Assembly (NCBI GenBank): GCA_036244855.1
Contig: BQKZ01001927.1
Location: 2,421 to 21,635, forward strand
Reading direction: 5' to 3'
Length of the DNA stretch: 19,215 bases
From: Temnopleurus reevesii
Lineage: Eukaryota > Echinodermata > Echinoidea > Temnopleuroida > Temnopleuridae
Each line of letters begins with the position of its first letter. Positions within the stretch are counted from its first letter, which is position 1. Positions 8,276 to 16,699 of this stretch are shown one piece after another. The notes under the pieces are model-generated. The model was not told the DNA's origin and ran no database searches. It worked only from the letters and a program-made list of their open reading frames with translations. The position numbers and the translations under genes were made by a program.

Positions 8276-8554
8276 TCATCCCCGCTCATCCGGGCTGTCA
8301 GGTCGCTCCGGGCACGCTGGTTTGGAAGTGTGAAGAGTTGATAGACTGGGGACAGCTGGGAGGGTCGTTGGGAAATCTGTCCGTTTGTCCAGCGGAATGT
8401 GTCCCCACAATACAAACTCTTTCTTTAATGCTTTCGTTTCTTGCTTAGAAAGCTGGTCAAACATTTGTAATTCCAACATGAATATTACACGTTGAGTAGT
8501 TTCACTTCTCATTTGGGTCTTCGTGGCAAGAAAGTCCCGCATTTTTGACGTCAT
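8276..8554 (-). pseudogene. Possible decayed or partial coding segment, unidentified
   Basis: A 92-codon minus-strand frame has a non-repetitive, amphipathic first half (TQRVIFMLELQMFDQLSKQE) and a proline-rich second half, unlike the low-complexity frames nearby. No family is recognised; a distant likeness to the C-terminal BESS-type tail of Myb/MADF proteins carried by some transposons is only a guess. An in-frame TGA lies shortly upstream, so if real it is a fragment or a single exon. Confidence 0.15.
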
Positions 8555-8573
8555 GCAACAGAGTCATGCTACC

Positions 8574-9131
8574 TTAAAGGGAACTTCACTCAGACATTGA
8601 TGTGCGCTCAGTGGATGAAGAAAAATACAATGATCAAACTGTGAAAATTTAAGCAAGATCCGACAATCCATTCAAGACTTATGAACTTTCAAAGTTTTGA
8701 TTGCACCCCCCATGGGCTCCTCAAATTGGCAACGTACAGGCACAAAATGGCTGCCAACATGGAGAACTCTCCATTCACTTTGTACACAGAAATTCACATT
8801 TTCTTCCTTTTCTCGAAAAGTAGACAAAATTGTACTTTTCTCTTCAAGTATGATATGGACATTTTGATCCTGCATGCATTTCGGAATCGAGAAAAAGAAG
8901 AAAATGTGAAATTCTGTGTACAAAGTGATCGGAGATTTCTCCATGTTAGCAGCCATTTTGTGTATGTACGTTGCCAATTTAATGAGCCCATGAGGGGTTT
9001 AAATTAAAACTTTTAAAATTCATAACTTTTGAATGGATTGTCGGATTTTGCTCAAATGTTCACAGTTTGATCATCGTATTTTTCTCTATCCACTGAGAGC
9101 ACATTAATGTCTGGGTGAAGTTCCCCTTTAA
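8574..9131. mobile_element. Palindromic MITE of T2/Kolobok type with TTAA duplication
   Basis: The whole element is an inverted repeat. The left arm from 8574 and the reverse complement of the right arm ending at 9131 match over about 270 bp each, meeting near 8850. The termini read TTAAAGGGA and TTAAAGGGG, with TTAA at 8574-8577 and 9128-9131. This fits the TTAAAGGRR ends and TTAA duplication known for T2-MITEs and Kolobok transposons. There is no transposase; frames on both strands of the arms mirror each other. Confidence 0.85.
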
Positions 9132-9620
9132 CATTTGACTCAAATATCTCAGGAGTGATTACACAGAATGTAACTATGGAAGAATTTCGTTTTCGACCAG
9201 TTCTATGAATCATATCGAGCCCCCACTATTTTAGTTAATACGTGAAAGCCTATGGGAGTGTGGAAATGTTAAAACAAAGCCCCGCTTTGACAGCCCCTTC
9301 AACACTTTTCAAAACGTTCTATGTTCCCTGAACGACATCAAAGTTTTCTTGCCCTAAATCCGAATACTCCTACCGATGTACAAACACACACAAACAAAAT
9401 ACACACATCATGAGGCAATGTTTGGATGGACAAGAATGATTTTTTTGTTTGAAAAAAAAATCACCCCGTTTGGTCGGAAAGAGTTTTTATGAAGAAAGTA
9501 AGATTTACAATGGAGTAGAACAAAAAAGTACATTTTATGTATGTTTATTCATGATTTTTCTGAAAAGAATTTTCGGTTCATATTTTTTTGTGTTTTCGTA
9601 TAATTTCACCTTATTTTTTT
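9132..9620. other. Intergenic DNA, nothing recognised
   Basis: There is a CA-rich patch near 9380-9410 and T-rich DNA at 9540-9625. No gene or repeat boundary could be supported. Confidence 0.4.
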
Positions 9621-9875
9621 TTGCGTGCTCATAATCACCGTGAGCAGAAAGGAAAAATGCTGTTGGACAAATCAAACAACTTCATTCAAGCATTCACGAA
9701 AGCTGGATACAAACAGAAATAATTCACTCCCTCTCATTCTGCTGGAATGTGTCCAACAGGCATCGCATAATGAATAGTGAGGGTACTTTCTTCTATGTGT
9801 ATAGAGCTACAGACTGTGAATGCCTGAATGAAGTTGTTTGCTTTGTCCAAAACCCTTCGTCCCGTCCGCTCACAG

Positions 9876-10034
9876 TGCGCACACAAAAACAAGAACTCAC
9901 AGATTTGAGTAAAATGACACTAAATATAATGACACACAGGTGAGTATTTCCATTGATATACTCACCAGTGTGTCATTATATTGTCACTTTTTTCGATTTT
10001 ACTCAAATCCATGAGTTCTAGTTTTGTGTGTGCG
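9876..10034. mobile_element. Palindromic MITE copy A (151 bp), TGCG duplication
   Basis: The element 9880-10030 begins CACACAAAAACAAGAACTCA and ends TGAGTTCTAGTTTTGTGTG. Its two halves pair along most of their length. TGCG flanks both sides (9876-9879, 10031-10034), while unit B has the uninterrupted site CAGTGCGTGCTTCC at 10219-10232. The boundaries are therefore defined by an empty site. Superfamily not assigned. Confidence 0.85.
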
Positions 10035-10742
10035 TACTTCCGAACAGTGATATCTTTGGTACTTCCAAGGTACGTGTATACATCACAGCAGCGCACGCTT
10101 TTCTTTTCGCCATCGTTCCGCCACAATAGTGAGGGTACTTTATTGTGTGCATAGAGCTGCTTAGAATGCCTGAATAAAGCTGTTTAGTTTGTCCAAAATC
10201 CTTCGTCCCATCTGTTCACAGTGCGTGCTTCCAAACAGTGATATCTTTGGTACTTCCGAGGTACGGGTATCCATTACAGCAGCGCGCTTTTCTCCATCGT
10301 TCCGTCACGATAGTGAGGGTACTTTATTGTGAGCATAGAGCTGCTGAGAATGCCTGAATGAAGTTGCTTGCTTTGTCCAAAATCTTTCGTTCTGTCTGCT
10401 CATAGTGCATGCTTCCAAAGAGTGATAGGGTCGGCGGTGGAGGGTAGCCAAACAATTTTGTTTTGCCTTAAGGCTGGATACAGTCATGTTTCGTGCTCAT
10501 AAGCACCATGAGCAGAAGGGACAAAGGCTTTAGGACAAAGTAAACAATCTTATTCACGCATTTACGATAGCTAGATACACACAACAGACAATTTACTACC
10601 TCTTTTTTCTCCTATGAAATATCTCCACCAGGCATTGCACAATGAAAAATGGGGTACTTTCGTTTTTGTGTATCGAGTGATGGCGAATGCCAAAATAAAG
10701 TTGTTTAGTTTGTCCAAAACCCTTCGTCCCGTCCGCACACAG

Positions 10743-10914
10743 TGCGCACATTAAAACAAGAACTCACAGATTTGAGTAAAATGACACTATATAATGACAC
10801 ACAGTTGAGTAACAGTTGAGTATTTTCCATAATATACTCACCAGTGTGTCATTATATTGTCATTTTTTTTTCTCGAATTTACTCAAATCCATGAGTTCTA
10901 GTTTTGTGTGTGCG
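10743..10914. mobile_element. Palindromic MITE copy B (164 bp), TGCG duplication
   Basis: Same element and same site as copy A, at 10747-10910 with TGCG at 10743-10746 and 10911-10914. It has a small internal duplication (AGTTGAGTAAC) near the centre. The identical site in the equivalent unit argues that the insertion preceded duplication of the large unit. Confidence 0.85.
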
Positions 10915-10968
10915 TGCTTCCAAACAGTGATATCTTTGGTACTTCCAAGGTACGTGTATCCAAGGCCA

Positions 10969-11047
10969 TCACAGCAACGCGCGCTTTTCTTTTCTCCATC
11001 GCTCCGCCCCGCCACCACCGCGCGCTCAATCACACACTCTCACTTCA
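10969..11047 (+). promoter_or_regulatory. Probable TATA-less promoter region
   Basis: CpG-rich DNA holds a GC box (CCGCCCCG at 11004-11011) followed by an initiator-like TCACACTCTCACTTC, about 250-300 bp before the exon at 11298. No TATA box is seen. The adjoining CAGCAACGCGCGCTTTTC segment is the last copy of the tandem array. The start site is inferred, not shown. Confidence 0.35.
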
Positions 11048-11297
11048 GATGCGTTGAAGTTTAGTGAAGATGAGAGGACGAAGTTTCTTCCACCAATACC
11101 GGACGAGCAAGTGTGATTCAGGATTGGTGTACTTGGCGCGTTGCTAGCGACCAGCGGTGGAATACTCATTATCTGGCTTGGATGTGACAGGAGTTCATCG
11201 ATGTGTTGTATTGTTGCTACGCTGTAATACCTCGGGAAAGTTTGGATTTGTTAGTACATTATTTTTCTGGGATTTTTATTTTCGCCGTTTATTAACC
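11048..11297 (+). other. Likely 5' leader with several upstream ORFs
   Basis: If transcription starts near 11030-11048, the leader contains four short upstream ORFs: 11049-11057, 11070-11147 (25 codons plus stop), a start-stop ATGTGA at 11182-11187, and 11201-11227. Such leaders usually reduce translation of the main frame. A start site further downstream would remove some or all of them. Confidence 0.3.
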
Positions 11298-11358
11298 ATG
11301 GGTTGGAAAGGAGTTTGTGCCATTTTCATGCTTATGGAATTTACCATTCATATCCGAG
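11298..11358 (+). CDS. First coding exon of an unidentified secreted or membrane protein (partial)
   Basis: The ATG is in a near-ideal context (AACCATGG) and is followed by 20 codons beginning MGWKGVCAIFML. That is a short basic start and a hydrophobic stretch (residues about 6-18), as in a signal peptide, although a Glu at 14 makes the core imperfect. The exon ends CGAG|GTAAGT with the donor GT at 11359-11360 and breaks the codon after its first base. A phase-1 intron directly after the signal peptide is typical of modular extracellular proteins. Reading on without splicing gives unrelated residues and a stop at 11421-11423. The remaining exons were not recognised in the following 7.8 kb, so the function is unknown. 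A frame extending upstream to 11157 lacks an ATG there. Confidence 0.5.
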
Positions 11359-11744
11359 GTAAGTGTCTTAATTTGAGTAAACTTTTTTCTTTTCTTCATC
11401 ATCATTTAGTTCATCCATGCTAAAACTTCGAGTGCTAATACATTTAGTGATTTCTTGGAGTTTACACATTAACTTTTTTCGATTAATGACTGATGCTCAT
11501 TTTCACCAAGGGGGGGGGGGGGTTGAAGTTCATTATTGAATAAATAACCCTATTTTCTCAAAACATTGGATACGCTCTGATAAAATAATTCACGATGTGA
11601 CATTTACAACTAAAGAGCTTGCACACCCTTAAATTGAATGAACAATCTAACAAATTATTCAAACGAACGATACGATACATTAAATGATTAATTAGAGGAC
11701 AAACCGCAATTTTGTGACGCTTCAAGATTCCTTAATCAATATTA
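11359..11744. other. Probable first-intron DNA with poly-G run
   Basis: It follows the donor at 11359. A run of 12-13 G lies at about 11510-11522. Nothing else was recognised. Confidence 0.4.
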
Positions 11745-11816
11745 ATGATAATAATAATGACATTTTTATATAGCGCTAAATACGTAAAGACGTCCCTATG
11801 CGCTTAACAAACATAA
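11745..11816 (-). mobile_element. LINE or SINE 3' end with ATT tail (minus strand)
   Basis: On the minus strand it reads AAGCGCATAGGGACGTC ... TAGCGCTATATAAAAATG followed by CATTATTATTATC. A compact stem (GCGC/GCGC) before a short ATT tandem tail is the common form of certain non-LTR 3' ends in marine animals. Only the terminal part can be recognised. Confidence 0.45.
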
Positions 11817-11829
11817 TCAAATAATGTTA

Positions 11830-12385
11830 TACCTGTTTTGAATCAATTGACAAATTACAAGTTAGTAAAGATTGCACATATTGCGTCATCGATCATTCGT
11901 AGGTCCCGAATAAAATGAAAAAGGACAACACATGTACAAAACACACACAAGAACACATCAAGACTAAATCAGAAGCCTATAGTTAAACACACTGTGAAAA
12001 AAAGCGAGAAACGATACCATTACGTAATTCTGTGTAGATTTCTCTTACTTTTGTATACTAAAGTTTGGCGATATAAAAGTAACTCATTTGCATTGCTCTT
12101 TTTGCTTGTTGAAAGTCCTTGCTCTCGTTTAATGTCAATATTTAGAAAAAGAGACTAGATACTGAGTGGGTAAAATATCACATTATTCTGAAGATGTCTT
12201 GTTCGAAGAATAAAATCCATTAATCTATAATATTTGTATAGAGTTATACCCTTTCCATTGGAAAGAGACAAAAAAAATAATCTTTAGATGATAGCAAATT
12301 TTCTGGTTATCATATGGGACTAAAAAATGAGACAAGGCATATTATGAAAAAATCACGGGCTTTATACTATGAAAAGATTATTGAA
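11830..12385. other. AT-rich intron or intergenic DNA, nothing recognised
   Basis: No supported gene, repeat boundary or regulatory signal. Confidence 0.4.
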
Positions 12386-12525
12386 TAGTAATTTGATTTG
12401 ATTTGATTTGATTTTATTCGTCATAATGCAAGAAAAATACCATGACAAGGATATCCCATGAAAGCCGAAAGGCTTATTTCCAATGGGGGTCCTTAATTAT
12501 GTATTAAAGATCTGCATCCAATAAT
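12386..12525 (-). mobile_element. 5'-truncated LINE 3' end with TCAAA tail (minus strand)
   Basis: On the minus strand it reads CCCCCATTGGAAATAAGCC, a stem partner TTTCGGCTTTCATGGG, about 60 bp of T-rich DNA, AATAAAATC and a pentanucleotide tail of four to five units. The stem-loop followed by a short tandem tail is the hallmark of CR1/L2-like LINE ends. No reverse transcriptase remains. Confidence 0.6.
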
Positions 12526-13517
12526 AAACTTTGTACCGAAAGTAATCAGAATCGATGTTCTTTAATATTCACTCAACATTTTTTTAAAGGGAACATATTC
12601 ACTGACTAATACGTTATGATCAAATCTATTCACTGGCAAATAATTCATTAAAATAAATTACATTGACAAATTGTTCCTATGTCGGGGAAGGCAAAATGTT
12701 AACATAGTACAAAAAATGTATAATGAATGTAAGGTTTATTCATTTCTCTGAGAGGTAAATATACACCATATAAGTCAAGATCAAATTAAAAAAAAGACAA
12801 ATTCAGAGGCATACTAGTAAAGCGTGTATATGATTTAATAATACGTTGTTCAGAGAGTTGCCCATGGAAATATCAGCAACTGGGCCTGATCCTGAACCTA
12901 TTGATAAACAGATGGTGTGACGAGATTGAAACCTCAAACAATACCATCAGATTTTTATCAATTTTAATTTTCATTTTCACATTGCACAATGTGTGTAACC
13001 TTGAATGCGGTTATGGTGTCTTCAAAATACCAAGTGTGCGATGAAAGCAGTGGCGTCGTATGTGTTTTGCATTGTGAATTTCTATACACTGTATAAAAGC
13101 AATACTTTTTTTACGCACACCAGTCACGCTTGAGAAATAAACACAGCCTTGAGTTTTGTTCGAAGTTTTCAGAGGAAATGAAGTGGATGCCTCCCTTATG
13201 AATGTAAATTGGTCGTGTATTCCATTGCTTCGGAGTCCTCCAGAAAATAACTTTACAAGTGTCAAACTATCATATCCGAGGGAACTATTGTCTTTTATAT
13301 TTTGAAGTATATATACGATGTTCATCATTTCTTAATGCTAGCCACAATACCCTTTATGAGTAGGATACAGGGATTTGGGATTTTTTCATCAGTTATTCAA
13401 ACTCGACATTTTTTATAGCAAGGGGGAGCATAATCCAAATGTAGAGAAACAAAGGGGATGCTGGGGATGATGAGGAAAAGGGGGGTGTAAGTTGAGGAAG
13501 AGAAATTGCATGATTTT
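12526..13517. other. Intron or intergenic DNA, isolated TATA-like motif only
   Basis: TATAAAAG occurs at 13092-13099 without any supported downstream gene. A 105-codon minus-strand frame (13011-13328) has no recognisable domain. No exon could be supported. Confidence 0.35.
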
Positions 13518-13860
13518 GGAGGAGGAGGAGAAGAAGAATAAGGATAAGGAAGAAGAAGAAGATGACGAAGAAGACGAAAGAGGAGGGGAAGAGAAGAAAA
13601 AAAAAAAAGAATAAGACGAAGAGGAAAAAGAAGAAGGGGGACAGTAGAAGAAAAAGAAGAAGAAGGATATGAAGAAGACGAGGAAGAAGAGTATAAGAAG
13701 GAAGGAGGAGGAAAAGGTGGATATGGTGAAGTATGAGGAGAAGGAATCAAGAGTATAGGGTTAAGGAGGAGGAGGGGAAGAAGAGGATAACGAGGAAATA
13801 GGGAGAGAAGAGGCTTGGGAAGGAGAAGAGCTAGGATGAAGAGAAGGAGGGGGAGGTGGA
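13518..13860 (+). repeat. Purine-rich GA tract, about 340 bp
   Basis: The plus strand is almost all A and G, built from AAG, AGG and GGA triplets with rare pyrimidines (for example GATGACGAAG near 13560). The mirror-like composition could support triplex (H-DNA) structure. The 163-codon minus-strand frame across it is Ser/Pro/Leu low-complexity sequence and is not taken as a gene. Confidence 0.85.
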
Positions 13861-14063
13861 TAGCACTTGCGTGACCCTCATTTAACATGTTTCTAGCAAA
13901 AAGCGAATACTTTATCTCGTTCCCGCGTTTTACACATACTCTCTTTGATTGCTTTCTGATTCGTCACTATTCAGATGTGTTCACATTATCAGGAAGTGCT
14001 CGCACTGGCCCACTCTGAGCCATGGCTTTTCAATACTTTACCGTATACATTAGTAAACCATAA

Positions 14064-14309
14064 AGCCGACTCACACCTCTGCGTTTTTAGCCTGCGTCGA
14101 CCCAGCGTTTTTGAAAATTAAAAACGCTCCCCGAGCCCAGAGTATACGCTAATTGGACGGTGGACTGATATTCAGCATGCGCTCAAGAAGCGTACGCCGA
14201 ACGTCAGTCCACCGTAGAACCTAAGTCTTTGTGCGTCAATGGGGCGCTTTTAATTGTCAAAAACTCTGGGCCGACGCGGACTAAAAAAACGCAAAGCTGT
14301 GAGTCGGCT
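14064..14309. mobile_element. Foldback DNA element (246 bp)
   Basis: It begins AGCCGACTCACA and ends TGTGAGTCGGCT. Outer arms of about 70 bp pair imperfectly (GCGTTTTTAG, CCCAG.GTTTTTGA), and an inner pair, GGACGGTGGACTGA / TCAGTCCACCGT, continues the palindrome to a centre near 14185. No target-site duplication could be resolved. It is a non-autonomous DNA transposon by structure; superfamily not assigned. Confidence 0.75.
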
Positions 14310-14980
14310 ATTTCAGCGAGCTAGGGCAACTACTCTTTTTCCGGTGTAAAACCACCTGATGAATATTCGTCTTGTAATGTGCCAAGCACTTACAAAACAA
14401 AAACACCCGATATATTGTGATGGTAGAAAATTAAGGTTTATGTAAATTTGGGCCATCTGGTTTGGGCTTAACGGTGTAGAATGCAATTTTGGTTTTCTTT
14501 TACTGAATATATATGTATATTGAAATTGTCAACTATATGAATAGCCTGGTGGGTGAGAAAGTGTAAAAGTGAATTGATAGTGTAATTTCATTATATAATT
14601 TAAAAAAAAGTCTATTGTTTTAGTTATTGTCGTTTAAGATTTGTTGAATAATAGTAATTTTCTCTAAGTGTATAACATTGTATAAGATATGATGGCGAGA
14701 AGTTCAAAATATCCACTCAAACATGAAAAACACTTCGTCAGAAAATCTTAGTCTTGAATAATTGTCACTCCGTGGGACCGTTTAAATATTGATAAAACTT
14801 GATATTTTACAGTATAGCGTGCTATTAGCCGAACAATTTTATCTAAAAGGTTTCAAGATTTTGTCGTAGTTAACACCTTACATTTTTGTCCCTTGGAATT
14901 ATGGGTCACTAATATAAATATTTCCACTCAATCGTATCAATGATCTATGGGAAATCCTGTATAAAATTTGCGATTTATTG
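14310..14980. other. AT-rich intron or intergenic DNA, nothing recognised
   Basis: No supported gene, repeat or signal. Confidence 0.4.
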
Positions 14981-14989
14981 CAAACTTAG

Positions 14990-16665
14990 TTTATGTTACA
15001 GACCCCTTTCACAACTATCTTAGATTTATTCAACAGTCAACATTTAGTGAGCCAATGATACCATTATTGCAAACGTTCTTGCTCGCGTTCATTCACCCAG
15101 GCAGACAGGGCTTAGATCACGGTAATCATATTTTAACACCGGAGGCTTGGAACATAAATGATCTGAAAAAAACCTGGTTTAAAGTTAACACCAACTAAGT
15201 ATTCCTATTTCATCTCCAGAATAGAGTTAGAATAACACCAGTAGATTCTTTCTAATCCGACACCTTAATGGAACATATTTTAAACCGAAATAGATGAAAA
15301 ATATCACAACTGTTACAACATAAAGAAATTGAGCATTAGCCCTCTTCTTATACCTTCAGTGTGTAATCCAAACTGATATTGAGTTTACAGTATATTTTTG
15401 TTCATTAAGTCGGACGCCAATACAATGCTGCTTTTTATAAATGCAATTGAAATAGGTACCGACTTGCGATTGTGATGTTTGCACAGTTCAATGCATGACA
15501 CACGGATCTTTTGTACCATGACATACTTAATTCTACGAAAGTGTTTCTAATTTTTTTTCAATATACACCTTGCCTCATTGAAAAGCAAGTTCGCATCCAC
15601 CGATTACATTATTAGAAGCATGCAAGCTGACATTTCATTCACCCATTCAGCTTGGATTGACATTGAGGTAATCAAATCTTAACACGTAATGCGTGAAACT
15701 TTAATGCACTGCAAATAACCCATGTGCTCATTCAATACATTGAACTCCGAAACAGTCTTAGGGGGTGTTGCTCAAAAAGTTGCAATTGATCGCAAATTGC
15801 AGTTGATCGGAACGCGCCAATCAAAATCTTTGTTTCATGCGCGTCTTGTTAAATGCGCATACCATGCGCGAATGAAAATGCGCGTTGCAATCTTGAAAGT
15901 TGCAGTTGATTTGCAGTTGATTTTGAGCAACACCCCCTTAGAATAAACACCAGTGATGGGTTAGCTTGATTGTAATCTGACACCTTATATGAAAAGAATA
16001 TGTCAAAAATTGTCAAAAATATGCAAAAAAAAAGTCAACAAACACACAAACAAACAATCGAACACACACAGAGATGGGATCAGTTTAATTCAATATTGGC
16101 TTTCTTCTTACACCCTCTGATGTTCCACAATATAGTGATTGCATTTTTGTTCAATTAATACTTTGGTGCTTCCAATATACACATTTCCTTCATTCAAAGG
16201 CAAGCAGGCACATCACTGCATGCTCGCCCTCTCTCACCCCGCGGCAGCTTGGTTTTATATTACGGTAATAACATTTTAACACTTGATGCGAGAAACATTA
16301 ATGCACTGCAAAAAAAAAAACACGATGTGCTTATTTAACACCTTGGAACTCTGAAATATATAGTGTTAGAAAAAAGCCCATTAACGATAAGTAATCCGAC
16401 AGTAATCCGACGAGCGAATGGAAGAAGATATTTGTCTTTGATACCTAGACATGTTGATCTTACACAATCTGCTGCTGCACCATATAGAAATCAGAATGGT
16501 GTTGAATAAAAATGTTTGGTGCTTCCAACATACACCTTTCTTCATACCAACGATATTGACCGAGGCATCCATGCATGTTCACCCTCTCTCACCCCGCGGC
16601 AGCTTGGTTATAAATTATGGTAATCAAATTTTAACACTTGAAGCGTGAAACATTAATGCGTCCTT
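14990..16665 (+). repeat. Four diverged copies of a dispersed repeat
   Basis: Landmarks CGGTAATCA...TTTTAACAC followed by GCGTGAAACATTAATGC-like sequence occur at about 15119, 15665, 16262 and 16617. The last two copies share CTCTCACCCCGCGGCAGCTTGG exactly at a spacing of 355 bp. Other shared pieces are CTTCCAATATACACCTTT and TAATCCGACACCTTA. The copies are too diverged for exact limits, and the second is split by a Tourist-like MITE. Confidence 0.65.
15758..15940. mobile_element. Tourist-like (PIF/Harbinger-type) MITE with TTA duplication
   Basis: The element 15761-15937 (177 bp) begins GGGGGTGTTGCTCAAAA and ends with the exact inverted form TTTTGAGCAACACCCCC, flanked by TTA at 15758-15760 and 15938-15940. 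Subterminal GTTGCA and GTTGAT motifs repeat at both ends. A 3-bp TTA duplication and G-rich ends fit PIF/Harbinger non-autonomous elements. It interrupts one copy of the dispersed repeat. Confidence 0.8.
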
Positions 16666-16699
16666 GACATCCACGTTCAAGAAATTCCCAGACAGAACT

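Larger units (their letters stand above)
9624..11020 (+). repeat. Nested tandem array upstream of the signal-peptide exon
   Basis: Four units share AGTGAGGGTACTTT (or GGGGTACTTT), TTTGTCCAAAA, CTTCGTCC, CAGTGCG, TTCCAAACAGTGATATCTTTGG and CAGCAGCGCGCTTTTCTCCATCG. The AGTGAGGG landmark is at 9776, 10128 and 10312 and its relic is at 10651. The first and fourth units also share a long 5' part beginning GTGCTCATAA (9627, 10493), so an approximately 870-bp higher-order unit contains two short 184-bp units. The last unit merges with GC-rich DNA next to the exon at 11298. Confidence 0.85.

Noticed and set aside
8672..9007. Overlapping frames of about 100 codons on both strands
   Set aside because: They lie in the two arms of the palindromic T2-type MITE and mirror each other, so the arms explain them.
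11157..11297. Upstream extension of the signal-peptide frame
   Set aside because: The extension begins at GTG, not ATG, and would bury the hydrophobic segment; the Kozak ATG at 11298 is preferred.
13092..13099. TATAAAAG as a promoter
   Set aside because: It is an isolated motif in AT-rich DNA with no supported exon or start downstream.
13397..13888. 163-codon minus-strand frame rich in Ser, Pro and Leu
   Set aside because: It is the translation of the GA-rich tract; the low-complexity composition and lack of any domain make a gene unlikely.
14968..15198. 76-codon plus-strand frame preceded by an acceptor-like TTACAG
   Set aside because: It overlaps the dispersed repeat whose other copies do not keep the frame, and it has no domain; considered and rejected as exon 2 of the signal-peptide gene.
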